Part shown: positions 26,955 to 36,266 of the stretch, one piece after another
Position numbering within the stretch: position 1 is the stretch's first letter
Layout: each line of letters begins with the position of its first letter
NCBI RefSeq assembly: GCF_024199845.1
Contig: NZ_JANADO010000002.1
Location: forward strand, 310,001 to 374,000
Reading direction: 5' to 3'
Origin: Bradyrhizobium sp. CCGB12
GTDB taxonomy: Bacteria > Pseudomonadota > Alphaproteobacteria > Rhizobiales > Xanthobacteraceae
DNA: 64,000 nucleotides
The notes under the pieces: model-generated
Seen by the model: only the letters and a program-made list of their open reading frames with translations
The model's database searches: none
What the model was told of the DNA's origin: nothing
Position numbers and translations under genes: made by a program

Positions 26955-27371
26955 ATGGGGACTAAGTCGAGAGAGGTCATCTGGGGCGGCCAAATCATGG
27001 GCGCGAGGATCCACGCCCGGGGGCCCGTGAGCGTGCCCAGAAGGCCGTTCGACAGGCCGACCGGGCGGAGGCGGAAGCCTGGTCCCTTCGCAGTACGGCG
27101 GCCCTGCCCAGCCAACCCCGGCAATCGCCAGCGCCTCAACGGCGGGCTTGCTTGGCTAGAGGTCAAATGCGCCCGCTGTAAAACCCGCGCCAGTCTCCCG
27201 CTGGACGCCATGCGCCGGCCCGGGGATACGCCGCTCTGGAAACTCGAAACTTCGCTGAAATGCCGCTCCTGTCGCGCCAGCCGCTACGCGCCGCCAGCCC
27301 GCATGATCAAGCTAACCGAGACAAGGCAGATTACGCCCTAGAAATGGGTTAACCCGACCGAAGAGCAATAG
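26955..27371 (+). pseudogene. Zinc-ribbon-like small protein with premature TAG
   Basis: The frame encodes LAWLEVKCARCKTRASLPLD, then LWKLETSLKCRSCRASRYAP and MIKLTETRQITP, with two CxxC pairs that could bind one zinc. A TAG at 27339-27341 interrupts just where relatives, as I remember them, continue (Tyr then Trp-Val-x-Pro). In frame the sequence goes on as KWVNPTEEQ to a stop at 27371. Only ten C-terminal residues are lost, so a nearly complete product may still be made. Confidence 0.5.
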
Positions 27372-27373
27372 AC

Positions 27374-27605
27374 ATGGCGAAATTCACGGCCGAACGTCCC
27401 CAAGCAGATCCGGAAGCCGCGGCCCGCCAGCCAACTCGCCGCGACCATCGAGTTGGTCCAGGACGGTCACATATACATTGAGAGAATCAATGCGCCGTTT
27501 CTCTACACCTTGAAGGGCAGCGGAAGTGAGGTCGGCGCCGGCATCGCTACGCGGTCGAGAAGGGCTGGCTGATGCTTCACGAGAGCGGGACTTACGTGAA
27601 CTCCT
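27374..27605 (+). pseudogene. Small hypothetical protein with two frameshifts
   Basis: It starts MAKFTAERPQADPEAAAR two bases after the previous frame. It then shifts to LAATIELVQDGHIYIERINA and PFLYTLKGSGSEVGAGI, and shifts again to YAVEKGWLMLHESGTYVN. Joined, the pieces form one ~80-residue protein of unknown function. The same GWLxLHESGTYV motif recurs at 27967-28010. Confidence 0.5.
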
Positions 27606-27706
27606 CGTCCCGGCGAGGATCTCCTCGCCTCAAAATAGGAACGTCTGCGTTCCGAATGCTTTTTCGGAAATGGACGAGTCGAGCTGGTGAAGCTGGAGGC
27701 GCGGCC

Positions 27707-27928
27707 ATGAAGCGCCACGCCATGAGCAAGTATTTCGGTAATGGCGCCGGCCACGTTCTGCGCCAGCACAACAGCGCCGTTCTGCTATTCAGCTGGCACG
27801 GCAAGCCCGACGGACTGGCCCGCTATGTCGAGCACGTCAACTGCTACGCCCGCAAAGGCATGGAATATCCCAGCCTTGCCGCCCTGCTCCGCGCCATCGA
27901 GGCGGAGCACGCTCAGAAGAAGTCCTGA
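27707..27928 (+). CDS. Small hypothetical protein
   Basis: The 73-residue product reads KRHAMSKYFGNGAGHVLRQH, NSAVLLFSWHGKPDGLARYV and CYARKGMEYPSLAALLRAIE. GGAGG stands nine bases before ATG 27707. It looks like a compact alpha/beta protein; I know no family name. Confidence 0.5.
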   Translation: MKRHAMSKYFGNGAGHVLRQHNSAVLLFSWHGKPDGLARYVEHVNCYARKGMEYPSLAALLRAIEAEHAQKKS

Positions 27929-27959
27929 TATACAGCCCCCAGCTCAACGTCACCGACCC

Positions 27960-28040
27960 GCGGAGCGGCTGGCTCGCGCTCCATGAGAGCGGCACCTATG
28001 TGCGGCTCACGAGATGCCAAGACCTGCGCACCAACAGCTA
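27960..28040 (+). pseudogene. Fragment repeating the GWLxLHESGTYV motif
   Basis: A short frame encodes GWLALHESGTYVRLT, nearly the same as the end of the broken gene at 27374-27605. It appears to be a second, truncated copy of that family. Confidence 0.4.
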
Positions 28041-28527
28041 GGAACGACGCGAACGGGACGGGATTGCTTGATGGCCGTCCCTTCACGGCGGGCTGGCCGG
28101 AAGGGCCGGTGGGACGGCTCTGGCTCAAGCCCCCGCGGTCAGCCGGAGCCGTCTTCTCCATGAGCCACAAAAATTAATCCGCGATATTCGTCATTTAGTA
28201 CATACAAGGAGCGTTTCCCGGCTGAGATTACTGCTGGCGCATGCGTTGAGTTTGCGTGCGCTGGCGGCCCCGGCTCGTCCCCTACCAGCCCCGGAGATGG
28301 GCTTGGGGCCGTTCCGTCCATGACTCGGCTGTGTTTGGTATGTCCGGAATAATGAGCCGTAGCTTGCCGGGCCAAAATGAAAGAAGACGATTACCGTCGG
28401 CGTCGTCGCTCGAAAGCGGCTAAAGCCTCAAGCGCGCGTCCGCGTTGAAGAGGTTGCCTAGGCGCCAGTTGCACACGCCAAACCATCGTTGCGGATGAGG
28501 TGGCTGGCCAAGTCGAATATTTTACGA
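28041..28527. other. Region without a recognised gene
   Basis: No supported coding sequence or repeat was seen between the small-protein cluster and the KOW-like gene. Confidence 0.4.
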
Positions 28528-28764
28528 TCAATTCAGGTCAGCCGGTTTCACGAAACGCACGTGAAGGGTGATTGACTGCCTTGAGCCGTCCAGTAGAACC
28601 CGGACTTGGCTTCGCGTTGAGCCCTTGGTGACAATTACGCCAGGCTTGCCGGCAAGCTTCGGTCCCGCGGAAGACGTCACAACTATGCGATTTCCCCCGC
28701 GGAGTTCGTGACTGACAACGTTTAGATCTGCCGCGATCGGCAAGGTACGACGATTCCGTGACAT
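28528..28764 (-). CDS. Small KOW-like beta-barrel protein
   Basis: The ~78-residue product ends with GNRIVVTSSAGPKLAGKPGV, IVTKGSTRSQVRVLLDGS and ITLHVRFVKPADLN. The pattern of short strands and a central G-x-x-G turn resembles a KOW/SH3-like RNA-binding module, found as a small single-domain protein in rhizobia. GGGGG stands before ATG 28764. The assignment to KOW is tentative. Confidence 0.55.
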   Translation of the reverse strand: MSRNRRTLPIAADLNVVSHELRGGNRIVVTSSAGPKLAGKPGVIVTKGSTRSQVRVLLDGSRQSITLHVRFVKPADLN

Positions 28765-28842
28765 TCCCCCCGCCCCCAATCAACCCCTCGATACGTCCAC
28801 CATATCAGCTTTTCAGCCGCGCCATAGGTTCCCCCTCGTCTA

Positions 28843-29889
28843 GAGCGTTTCACATTTTGACTGAAGCGTAACCGGCGTTGGCGAAGTAGTTGGCGCATTC
28901 GCGAGGCTGGATGTCGTGGACGAGGTGACCGATGTGGCGCCAAGTGTCCTCGATGGTGCGCTTCTGAGCTTGCCGCATCCAGTGTTTGATCTTGGAGAAG
29001 GCCTGTTCGATCGGGTTGAGGTCGGGCGAGTATGGCGGCAGGTACCAGAGCCTGGCGCCAGCAGCCTGGATCATCTGCCTGACAGCTTTGGACTTGTGGC
29101 TTCCGAGATTGTCGAGAATGACGATGTCGCCTTCGCGCAGGGTTGGCAGGAGAAGGTGCTTCACATAAGCGCGGAAGCATTCGCCGTTGATCGGGCCGTC
29201 GAAGACGCAGGGTGCCGTGAGTTGGTCATGGCGGAGCGCGCCGAGGAATGTGAGGGTACGCCAGTGACCGTGTGGGGCGAAGCCGCGCAGGCGTGCCCCT
29301 TTGGGGCCCCAGCCCCGCAAAGGGGCCATGTTGGTCTTGATCCAGGTCTCATCGATGAAGACGAGCCGGCCCGGATCAAGTCCGGCCTGCCAGGATCGCC
29401 AACGCTGGCGCCTACGCGAGACGTCGGCGCGAGCCTGTTCGAGGGCGAACAGTGTTTTTTTTGAACCGCAGCCCTTCCCGGCGCAGGAACAGCCAGACCG
29501 CGTTGTGTGAGACCTTGACCCCACGGGCTGCCAGTTCCGCCTTCAGACCATGCAGCGTCAGGTGCGGCGTTTGAGTGATCCGCTCGACGATGAAGGCGCG
29601 GTGCGGATCGAGCACAGGCTTGCGGTGACCGCCCATCTTGCCAGGCACAACCGAGCCGGTCGCCCGCTGCCGCTGTGACCACTTCACAACCGACGAGACC
29701 GCAACACCAAACCGTTCCGCCACAGACCGGCAGCTCTCGCCCGCCAAAACCGCAGCCACCACACGCTCGCGAAGATCCAGGGAAAGAGGTCGGGTCATGC
29801 GATGCTGGCCTCCAATCCAGTCAGCATCTTGAATCACAATCCGCCAAAAACCGGAATCCCCTCCGATTCAATTAAGCAATGAAAGGCTC
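28843..29889 (-). mobile_element. IS630-family insertion sequence, complete
   Basis: The element is about 1.05 kb and flanked by the TA target duplication typical of IS630/Tc1 (28841-28842 and 29890-29891). Ends read GAGCGTTTCACATTTTGA and, inverted, GAGCCTTTCATTGCTTAA, an imperfect terminal repeat. It carries one transposase gene in two frames. It lies in an area of decayed small genes. Confidence 0.88.
28850..29798 (-). CDS. IS630 transposase in two overlapping frames
   Basis: The upstream frame (to 29412) carries the paired HTH domain: MTRPLSLDLRERVVAAVLAG, AERFGVAVSSVVKWSQRQ. The downstream frame (to 28850) carries the DDE core: LVFIDETWIKTNM (Asp), DIVILDNLGSHKS (Asp), YSPDLNPIEQAFSKIKHW (Glu). 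They meet at a run of eight A residues (29455-29462 as T on the plus strand), where a +1 step or loss of one A joins KK to TLFALEQ. Many two-frame IS630 elements use such runs for programmed frameshifting or transcriptional slippage, so this may be functional. Confidence 0.85.
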
Positions 29890-30066
29890 TAAAGGCCCGC
29901 CACCGTGAACCGACAAGAGGCCGCCAACGGAGGCGGCCTTACATGCTCAAGGACAGGATGGCGAGCAGATCGATGCCTGGTCAGCGTCCATATCATCCAT
30001 GGTCGCATTGCCTAGGGCTCCCGCTGCGACACAGGATTTTCGCTGGAGGTGCGCTCTTGAGATAGA

Positions 30067-30156
30067 TCAAAAGCTGAATAGGACGGCAGAGATGGCACCC
30101 ACGGTGAAGGCACCGGCACCAACTAACAACGCTCGCACTAGTAGTTCTTCGCCCAT
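30067..30156 (-). CDS. Possible 29-residue membrane peptide
   Basis: ATG 30156 opens MGEELLVRALLVGAGAFTVG and ends after VLFSF, a single hydrophobic span with a charged N-terminus. No strong ribosome-binding site was seen. It may be real or chance. Confidence 0.3.
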   Translation of the reverse strand: MGEELLVRALLVGAGAFTVGAISAVLFSF

Positions 30157-30264
30157 GCTCGAAATTAGCATAAGAGAATTGTTTTCGCCTGTGCAGCTTG
30201 TGCCAATAACAGCGCGACAGCGGGTTAAAAAACGGCGAAGCTGCCGATTGAAGCCGCCTTATTG

Positions 30265-30446
30265 CTTTCTAATGCGCTCGATTTCGACCGTGAACCGCAC
30301 CCGCATAATTGGTCCAAGATCGTCGCGAACCTCGAGACCCTGCCTGGGACATGCATTTCGAGCCCGGCAGCGTTCTTTTTGAGATCAGCGACACGACCGT
30401 CAGCGTGCTGAGCGGGCGGCCTGACGGCATGCGGCGCTCCTTTTGA
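30265..30446 (+). pseudogene. Small hypothetical protein fragment with frameshift
   Basis: One frame encodes PHPHNWSKIVANLETLPG and the next frame HFEPGSVLFEISDTTVSVLS then GRPDGMRRSF and stop. Together they resemble one small beta-rich protein. There is no start in frame, so it is a decayed copy. Confidence 0.35.
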
Positions 30447-30624
30447 ACTAGGCGCCTCTTGGACTAGGCGCCTCGCCCGATCTCTTAGGCTCGGCCGGCC
30501 GCATGGGTTCGAGGGCCGGGCTTCGAAACGGCGACGGCGCTATCGCCTGGACCAAGGATTGGTCAAAACCGGTCGCACCCGGCGATTACACGCATTGCCG
30601 ATGCGTTCAAATGAAGGGCTTAAC

Positions 30625-30810
30625 TCAAGGCGTGCCAATTTCCGGTGGACTGGGTGGCGGCAGTCCATAGTCCTTCGCACGCTTGCCAGCCAGCTTCCGA
30701 TAGGCGCCGGCTTGTTGAAGCAGTTGAGACTTGAAGGCTGAATTCGGCTCATGGGCCGCCAACCCTTCAAGCTGGACCGCTCGCTCAAGATATTCGGTCA
30801 GCAGCTTCAC
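30625..30810 (-). CDS. Small hypothetical helical protein
   Basis: The 61-residue product is a helical hairpin with MKLLTEYLERAVQLEGLAAH, SQLLQQAGAYRKLAGKRAKD and a Pro-rich end YGLPPPSPPE. This type is widespread in Bradyrhizobium. It starts eight bases after the next gene's stop on the same strand, so the two form a small operon. Function unknown. Confidence 0.7.
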   Translation of the reverse strand: MKLLTEYLERAVQLEGLAAHEPNSAFKSQLLQQAGAYRKLAGKRAKDYGLPPPSPPEIGTP

Positions 30811-30818
30811 GAGATGCC

Positions 30819-31061
30819 CTATCTGTGTTTCGTCGCGAGCACATGCCCGAGCGCAGCTGGCGGTGCCGACTGGGGTGCAGCTAGCCGATCATTGATTTGC
30901 AGAGCAGCCTCGGCTTGCCTGACCCGCTTCTTTAAAAGTTCGCGCTCGGTACCCGGGGGCAACCGCTCGGCGGCCTCTCGAAACTTGGCAGCTTCCTCAA
31001 TGAGGCGCTGCGCGAACGAGGCGGTGTGTTCAATGCGACGACGAAGCTTACTCACGCGCAT
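30819..31061 (-). CDS. Small basic helical protein, distant paralogue of 55608 and 60061
   Basis: The ~80-residue product reads RRRIEHTASFAQRLIEEAAK, REAAERLPPGTERELLKKRV and RQAEAALQINDRLAAP. It shares the RR-x-T...RL...A...R-x-A...PPG...LL+...RQ pattern with the 66-residue proteins at 55608 and 60061. GGGAG stands before ATG 31061 and GTG 31055; either could start it. Function unknown. Confidence 0.65.
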   Translation of the reverse strand: MRVSKLRRRIEHTASFAQRLIEEAAKFREAAERLPPGTERELLKKRVRQAEAALQINDRLAAPQSAPPAALGHVLATKHR

Positions 31062-32117
31062 CTCCCGAAAGAAGCACATAAGCCGCAGTAGAGCGGCCAG
31101 TCCTGTCGTAGGCCGGTCTTTTTGGCGGGTAGCTCAGCGCAATGCTGCAGCAGATCCCACCCACGACACGTATCATCTGATACGACACGCCAAGCTTTCA
31201 TTAAAAATATCGATCGGCGCGCCAATAAAGTAGTGCGAGAGTGGCCATCCAGGAACTAGCTAGAGCTGCCTTTCGTTAGAACAAGCCTTGCTCGCGGTTA
31301 ACAGACGCAAGGATCCAACTTGGCCTCAGCCGTCCAGACAGCGGCTGAGGCCTTTTCGTTCGCATTCCGCGCGGTTCTCTACACCGTCCGGCGCTGGGTG
31401 AGCTCGCCTTGACCTAACGAGAAGCGAGAGCTTCCGAAGACATTGCGCCCGAGTCGCAACGAGTATTGGCGGCCTTGCGCAGATGGAACACAAGGCATCG
31501 AGAACAATTTGACTTTGCGACGGCCCCGCCGAGCCGTCGGAGCGGCCCCGGCTAGATCTCCCTAGCACTCGTTGCCCAAAGTCGGGGCCGTCTCTCCGCC
31601 ACCGCGTTTCGGAATAGGCGTGTGCGTCCATCGCCCTCGATCGCCCTCAACTGATCGCCTCGACCGGGACATCTACTTCGTGCTTGAGGACTTCGGCGCG
31701 TGCCGGCTGCCGCTGCAGGACTTCATCCACGCAACGCCATGCGGCACATCGACGTGCAACTCGCCCTGCCGCTTCGCGGCATCGCCGGATGGTGGGGGAA
31801 GGCAAGCCTCTCGGCTGGACGCCCCGGGACGATCGGGAGAACTTCATCCGCTGCCGGTCGGCGGAGAAATCCTGGGTATGCGAGATCTCGGCGAGGTCCT
31901 CGATCATCTACATGGCCAAAAAAGAAGAAGAGGAACCGACCCCACATTAATCCGCGCGACTGTCCGCCGAGATCCGCATAGCGCCGGCATCATAGCGCGG
32001 GCGAAAAGCGCCAGACTGGCGCGCGTCGTCCGCTTCCCTGCCGAAAGGCGACATAGAAGAGACGTCCTGGAAAGCAAGAGGCCTCCAGCTGAGCTTGCCC
32101 GTCATTGGGGCCGAGCC
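31062..32117. other. Long stretch of decayed sequence
   Basis: Frames are open across 31572-32153 but with arginine-rich shadow composition. One piece, DRLDRDIYFVLEDFG near 31655, resembles the start of a known small rhizobial protein type but does not continue. I see no intact gene. Confidence 0.45.
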
Positions 32118-32306
32118 CTAGGTCAGAGACCCGCTCCGGATAGCATGCGCTAGTCGGCCTGTGTCTTGGTCGGGTTGGAGTCGCGCAAGCCGCCTTTCGA
32201 GCTCTGTCCTTTTGGCGACTATTCTTGCGGCGAGGATCTCATCGACCTCTGTGTGGAGGGCCCACAGTTCATCGATGGACATCCGCCCTAATTGCTCTTT
32301 GTCCAT
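32118..32306 (-). CDS. H-NS-like N-terminal domain protein, short
   Basis: The product reads MDKEQLGRMSIDELWALHTE, VDEILAARIVAKRTELERRL and ends shortly after. It matches the helical oligomerisation domain of H-NS-type proteins of rhizobia. The C-terminal AT-hook/DNA-binding domain found in full-length relatives is absent. It could be a truncated gene or a natural short antagonist that poisons H-NS oligomers; sequence alone does not decide. Confidence 0.6.
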   Translation of the reverse strand: MDKEQLGRMSIDELWALHTEVDEILAARIVAKRTELERRLARLQPDQDTGRLAHAIRSGSLT

Positions 32307-32384
32307 GATCGCACCCGAACCAACGCCCCGTTTGGTCCGTAAACGTGAGGCCGGCAAGCAATTACCGGTTCCTCGAATATGCCC

Positions 32385-32561
32385 CTACGCTTGTTTTGGC
32401 TGTGGCGCCGGATGCAACCGATCTCGCGTCACGCTAGTTCCCTGCTTTGCGCGAGCCTCATCTTCGGCTTGAGCTACTTTTTGTTGAATCTCTTCCAATT
32501 CGGAAAGCTTAGAAGCAAGTGCTTCGAAACGTTGGCGCAAATCAGCAACGCGACTATACAT
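32385..32561 (-). CDS. Small coiled-coil hypothetical protein
   Basis: The 58-residue product (MYSRVADLRQRFEALASKLS, ELEEIQQKVAQAEDEARAKQ) is one long coiled coil with a Pro/Gln tail. GGAGG lies at ideal spacing before ATG 32561. It precedes the H-NS-like gene on the same strand by about 80 bases and may be co-transcribed. Function unknown. Confidence 0.6.
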   Translation of the reverse strand: MYSRVADLRQRFEALASKLSELEEIQQKVAQAEDEARAKQGTSVTRDRLHPAPQPKQA

Positions 32562-33346
32562 CCGACCTCCCACCACGACTGTATCTTTGTGAACAATACG
32601 ACGGCCTCGGCATCTGGAGGTTTGGATCGAATGTCGAGGCCGCTTTCCCGCGCCGGATCGAAACCAGAGCGGCCGGCTAGATTAGGATCATTTTAAGTTC
32701 CCGCGCCTGCATATGTGAATCCGTCAGCATTGCACTCGATTCGCCGGCCCGCGTTCTGATGGGGCCCTTGGAATCAGGTCCGCCTTCTCCGAGCCACCAC
32801 ACTGGAGGTTGGACAGACATCGCTAAGGTGCTCAGACGCAATAACCGGCATCTTCTCGCCTGCATCGAACTGTTCGCTTGCTATCTGCTCGATTGTCCCC
32901 CGATGCCTCTTAAACGTGGCTGGAAGTCGTTAGGATCGTGCCGTCCGCGGCCGCGCGATCACGCAAGGCGGACCATTCCACCCTGCAGCCGATACGATCG
33001 TGGCCGTCGAACATCGCGAACAGAACAGCTTCGGGCCTCACCTCCTGGAACTCGCCGCGCGGTTCGCGGGAAAAGGCATCTCCGTTTGCTGGTGTGCAAC
33101 CATCAGGCGCTCCGATTGATCCTATTGCTGCCGCCTGGCTCGCAAAGGCCAGCCCTGCGCACTCCTCTCAGTACGGCCATAATCACTTTAGATCGCTCAA
33201 CAAGATGACGTTCTAGAAACTCAGGCCACTGACGAGACCATGTCGGGCAACATCACTGGGGCCGACGACCGCTCCATTAAATTCACGGTCACCGGTCGCT
33301 CGGGCCAATTCGCCGCGGACCTCGGAACCGAACGGGTAAATGACCG
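32562..33346. other. Region without a recognised gene
   Basis: Fragments are open on the plus strand, including VAVEHREQNSFGPHLLELAA near 33005, but frames break and no family is recognised. The right edge abuts IS1182 copy B. Confidence 0.4.
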
Positions 33347-34923
33347 TTTTGGGTCGATTTTGTTGCAAAAGTCAGTTGAGACGAGCTGGCAAGCGTGATT
33401 CCGTTGTGTTGACGCGAATCGCGACGAGGTCGATCCATGATGGGCCGTCTGAAGAGTGACCAAGGTCAACTGTTCTACGAGTTTCATCTCAGCGACGCGG
33501 TTCCCGAAGATCATCTGGTGCGGAAGATCGACACTGCGCTCGATCTGTCTTGGCTTCGCAGCGAACTAGCTCCTCATTATTCGCCCATGGGTCGCCCGTC
33601 GATCGATCCGGAGCTGATGATCCGGATGCTGATCGTGGGATATGTCTTCGCGATCCGCTCGGAGCGGCTGCTCTGCCGTGAAGTGCAGGTGAACCTCGCC
33701 TATCGGTGGTTCTGCAAGCTCGGTATCGAGGATGCTATCCCGGATCATTCGGCCTTCTCGCGGGCCCGCAATGAGCGCTTTCGCGAGGGAGATGTCGTTC
33801 GTCGCGTGTTCGAACATATCGTCGAGGCGTGCATTGTGGCCGGTCTGGTTGGTGGCGAAGGTTTTGCGGTAGACGCGAGCCTGATCCAGGCAGATGCCAA
33901 CAAGCAGCGCTCGATCGCGGGTCAGGATTGGCGCAGGGATCGCGATCCGGCGAGGTCAAGCCGCGCGGTGAAGGAGTATCTGGCAACCCTCGACGATACG
34001 GCGTGGGGTGCGGCCAGTGACGTTGTCCCGAAGTTCATCTCGCTGTCCGATCCCGCGGCCCAGTGGACCGGAGCTCACAAGGGACCAGCATTCTTCGCTT
34101 ACTCCGACAATTATCTCATCGACGTGAAGTTCGGCGTCATCGTTGATGTTGAGGCGTCCCGCTCCATTCGCCAGGCCGAGGTCGGAGCGGCGAGGACAAT
34201 GATCGAACGAACAGAGGAGCGCTTTGGTCTCAAGCCGGAACGGCTTGTCGGGGATACCGCTTACGGGGCTGCTCCGATGCTGAACTGGCTGGTCGAGGAG
34301 AAGGGCATCGCGCCACATATCCCCGTGTTCGACAAGTCGAAGCGAGATGACGGTACCTTCTCGCGCAGCGACTTTCGATATGATCCGACCAGCGACGTCT
34401 ACCACTGCCCGGGCGGAAAGCGGCTCGGGACGAGTGGCACCGTGCACGAGGGCAAAACGCTTCTGTATCGTGCGAGTAAGCTCGACTGCGACGCATGCCC
34501 GCTTAAACCGCAGTGCTGTCCAAAAGAACCATCGCGCAAGATCCCGCGCGACATACATGAGCACGCCCGGGACGTCGCCCGGTCGTTCGCTGGCACCGAG
34601 AGCTTCGAGACGTCGCGACGTCAGCGCAAGAAGATCGAGATGCGGTTTGCGCACTTGAAGCGCATCCTGAGGCTTGGTCGGCTTCGGCTTCGTGGCCCAC
34701 GGGGCGCCCAGGATGAATTTGTTCTGGCTGCCATCGCACAAAATCTGAGGCGCCTCGCGTCGCTCGTTGCACGACCACCACCCGCTCGTGCTCTGTGCAT
34801 TGCGTAGCGTAGGAGTTGCGTTGAGAGCGTTAGGGGCGACGGATCAAAGCCGGTCGGCCTTACCGAATGGCCGAAAGATATCCGTCGGTTACAGCCGACT
34901 TTTGCAACACAATCGGTCAAAAG
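33347..34923 (+). mobile_element. IS1182 copy B, complete
   Basis: The element is ~1.58 kb with imperfect terminal inverted repeats: TTTTGGGTCGATTTTGTTGC on the left matches TTTTGACCGATTGTGTTGC read inward from the right. TGAC flanks it at 33341-33344 and 34925-34928 and may be the target duplication. It holds one intact transposase and is the reference for the damaged copies A and C. Confidence 0.88.
33437..34807 (+). CDS. IS1182 family transposase, intact
   Basis: This 456-residue transposase has an N-terminal DUF772 domain (GQLFYEFHLSDAVPEDHLVR, RPSIDPELMIRMLIVGYVFA), then the DDE domain. FAVDASLIQADANK and LVGDTAYGAAPMLNWL supply the two Asp. A Cys cluster (CDACPLKPQCCPK) and KKIEMRFAHLKRI with the Glu follow. 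It is the only copy of three with an unbroken frame and could mobilise the others through their shared ends. Confidence 0.92.
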   Translation: MMGRLKSDQGQLFYEFHLSDAVPEDHLVRKIDTALDLSWLRSELAPHYSPMGRPSIDPELMIRMLIVGYVFAIRSERLLCREVQVNLAYRWFCKLGIEDAIPDHSAFSRARNERFREGDVVRRVFEHIVEACIVAGLVGGEGFAVDASLIQADANKQRSIAGQDWRRDRDPARSSRAVKEYLATLDDTAWGAASDVVPKFISLSDPAAQWTGAHKGPAFFAYSDNYLIDVKFGVIVDVEASRSIRQAEVGAARTMIERTEERFGLKPERLVGDTAYGAAPMLNWLVEEKGIAPHIPVFDKSKRDDGTFSRSDFRYDPTSDVYHCPGGKRLGTSGTVHEGKTLLYRASKLDCDACPLKPQCCPKEPSRKIPRDIHEHARDVARSFAGTESFETSRRQRKKIEMRFAHLKRILRLGRLRLRGPRGAQDEFVLAAIAQNLRRLASLVARPPPARALCIA

Positions 34924-35124
34924 CTGACGATTCGGCAGACGGCGCTGCGAGTCAGCTAGGAGCCACAGCAGACACGGCAAGTCTCCCTGCAATGACGTCA
35001 ACCACAAACGGCTGGGCTCAGGGCGGCGTTCAAATTGATCTCAGATCTCAGGTTCGCTCTCAGTTCGACTGACGGTCGGCCTAGATCGGTCGCTCAGCGC
35101 GAATTGATTGATATTGACGCATAC

Positions 35125-36237
35125 TCAAGTCGTCTCAACTACGTTGTAGGCGGTGATAGGACGATGCAAGCCCTTGAGCGTGAGTTCGCCTACCGTCTGT
35201 GTCGTCGTTCTCTCGTCGATCGCCGCGCGCACCTTGCTATCGATGAGAATCTGGCCGTCCCGCGCCTCCGCACACAACCGGGCCGCGAGATTGACCACCG
35301 TCCCGATCGCGCTGTACTCGGAGCGGCCCTCGAAACCGATAGGGCCAAGCGTCGCATATCCGTGTGCGATACCGATCCCAAAACCAAGTTCGTGGCTTTC
35401 CCGCCGCCATTTACAGGACAATTCAGATAGACGGCTCCGCATCGCGACCGCCATTTGCACAGCTCGTGCGCATGGATCGGGACAAGGAATCGGATCTCCG
35501 AAAATGACCATGATTCCATCCCCCATAAATCTCTCCAACGTGCCTTCAAACTCATGGACAAGAGAGCCCAAGGCTGTGTGATACTCTCTCATAACGGCCA
35601 TCACCTCCTCGGGCTCGGCAACTTCTGAGAAAGCGGTAAATCCTCGCAAGTCACAGAAGACTATCGTTACCTGTCTGCGATGGGTCGCCAGGGACTCATT
35701 TGGCGAAGAAGAAAGAATGAGTTCTGCGACCTGCGGCGAAAGAAAACGCTTCAAACGACTAACACGTTCGATTTGCGCTATCTGCTCGGCGACACGCACC
35801 TCGAGCGTTCTATTCCACGACGCGAGTTCATTCGCCTGGGCTTCCGCTCGATCGTGCAATTCTTTGATGCGGAGCATGGAGTGCACACGCGCAACCAACG
35901 CTGCATGGTCGACAGGTTTGGTCAGATACTCGTCTGCGCCTGCGTTAAGTCCTGTGACGACATCCCTTGAATCGGCTCGCGCGGTAACCATGATGATTGG
36001 AACAAATCCAAGCGAGGCATCGTGCTTTAATCGCCGGCAGACCTCAACGCCATCGACTTTCGGCATCATGACATCGAGCAGAATGACGTCCGGCGCATCC
36101 TCACGCGCGACCGCAAGCGCTCTCTCGCCGTCTTCAGCCTCCCTTGCCTCATACCCCTGCGCGGTGAGCCGCGCGACAAGAATGCAACGATTCGTTTCGT
36201 TGTCGTCTGCAATCAAGATTCGAGGCGGATCATGCAT
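35125..36237 (-). CDS. Response regulator with class III adenylate/guanylate cyclase domain
   Basis: This 370-residue protein has an N-terminal receiver (ILIADDNETNR, phospho-acceptor Asp in VILLDVMMPKVDG, then KPVD). A coiled-coil linker leads to a class III cyclase domain: IVFCDLRGFTAFSE and FMGDGIMVIFGDP carry the two metal-binding Asp, with GRSEYSAIGTVVNLAARL towards the end. The phosphorylated receiver likely controls cyclic-nucleotide synthesis in the cytoplasm. It is the last gene of the operon with a histidine kinase and a lone receiver. Met 36237 begins the domain; an upstream extension to 36339 would overlap the previous gene. Confidence 0.92.
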   Translation of the reverse strand: MHDPPRILIADDNETNRCILVARLTAQGYEAREAEDGERALAVAREDAPDVILLDVMMPKVDGVEVCRRLKHDASLGFVPIIMVTARADSRDVVTGLNAGADEYLTKPVDHAALVARVHSMLRIKELHDRAEAQANELASWNRTLEVRVAEQIAQIERVSRLKRFLSPQVAELILSSSPNESLATHRRQVTIVFCDLRGFTAFSEVAEPEEVMAVMREYHTALGSLVHEFEGTLERFMGDGIMVIFGDPIPCPDPCARAVQMAVAMRSRLSELSCKWRRESHELGFGIGIAHGYATLGPIGFEGRSEYSAIGTVVNLAARLCAEARDGQILIDSKVRAAIDERTTTQTVGELTLKGLHRPITAYNVVETT

Positions 36238-36266
36238 TTCTGTTCCCGGTCGAGGCGCACTGGAAC

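Noticed and set aside
31572..32153. 193-codon plus-strand frame
   Set aside because: Composition is Arg/Pro/His-rich and only a short piece resembles a known protein; it looks like decayed sequence.
33956..34741. 261-codon minus-strand frame inside IS1182
   Set aside because: It mirrors the transposase codons and the same shadow appears in the other IS copies.
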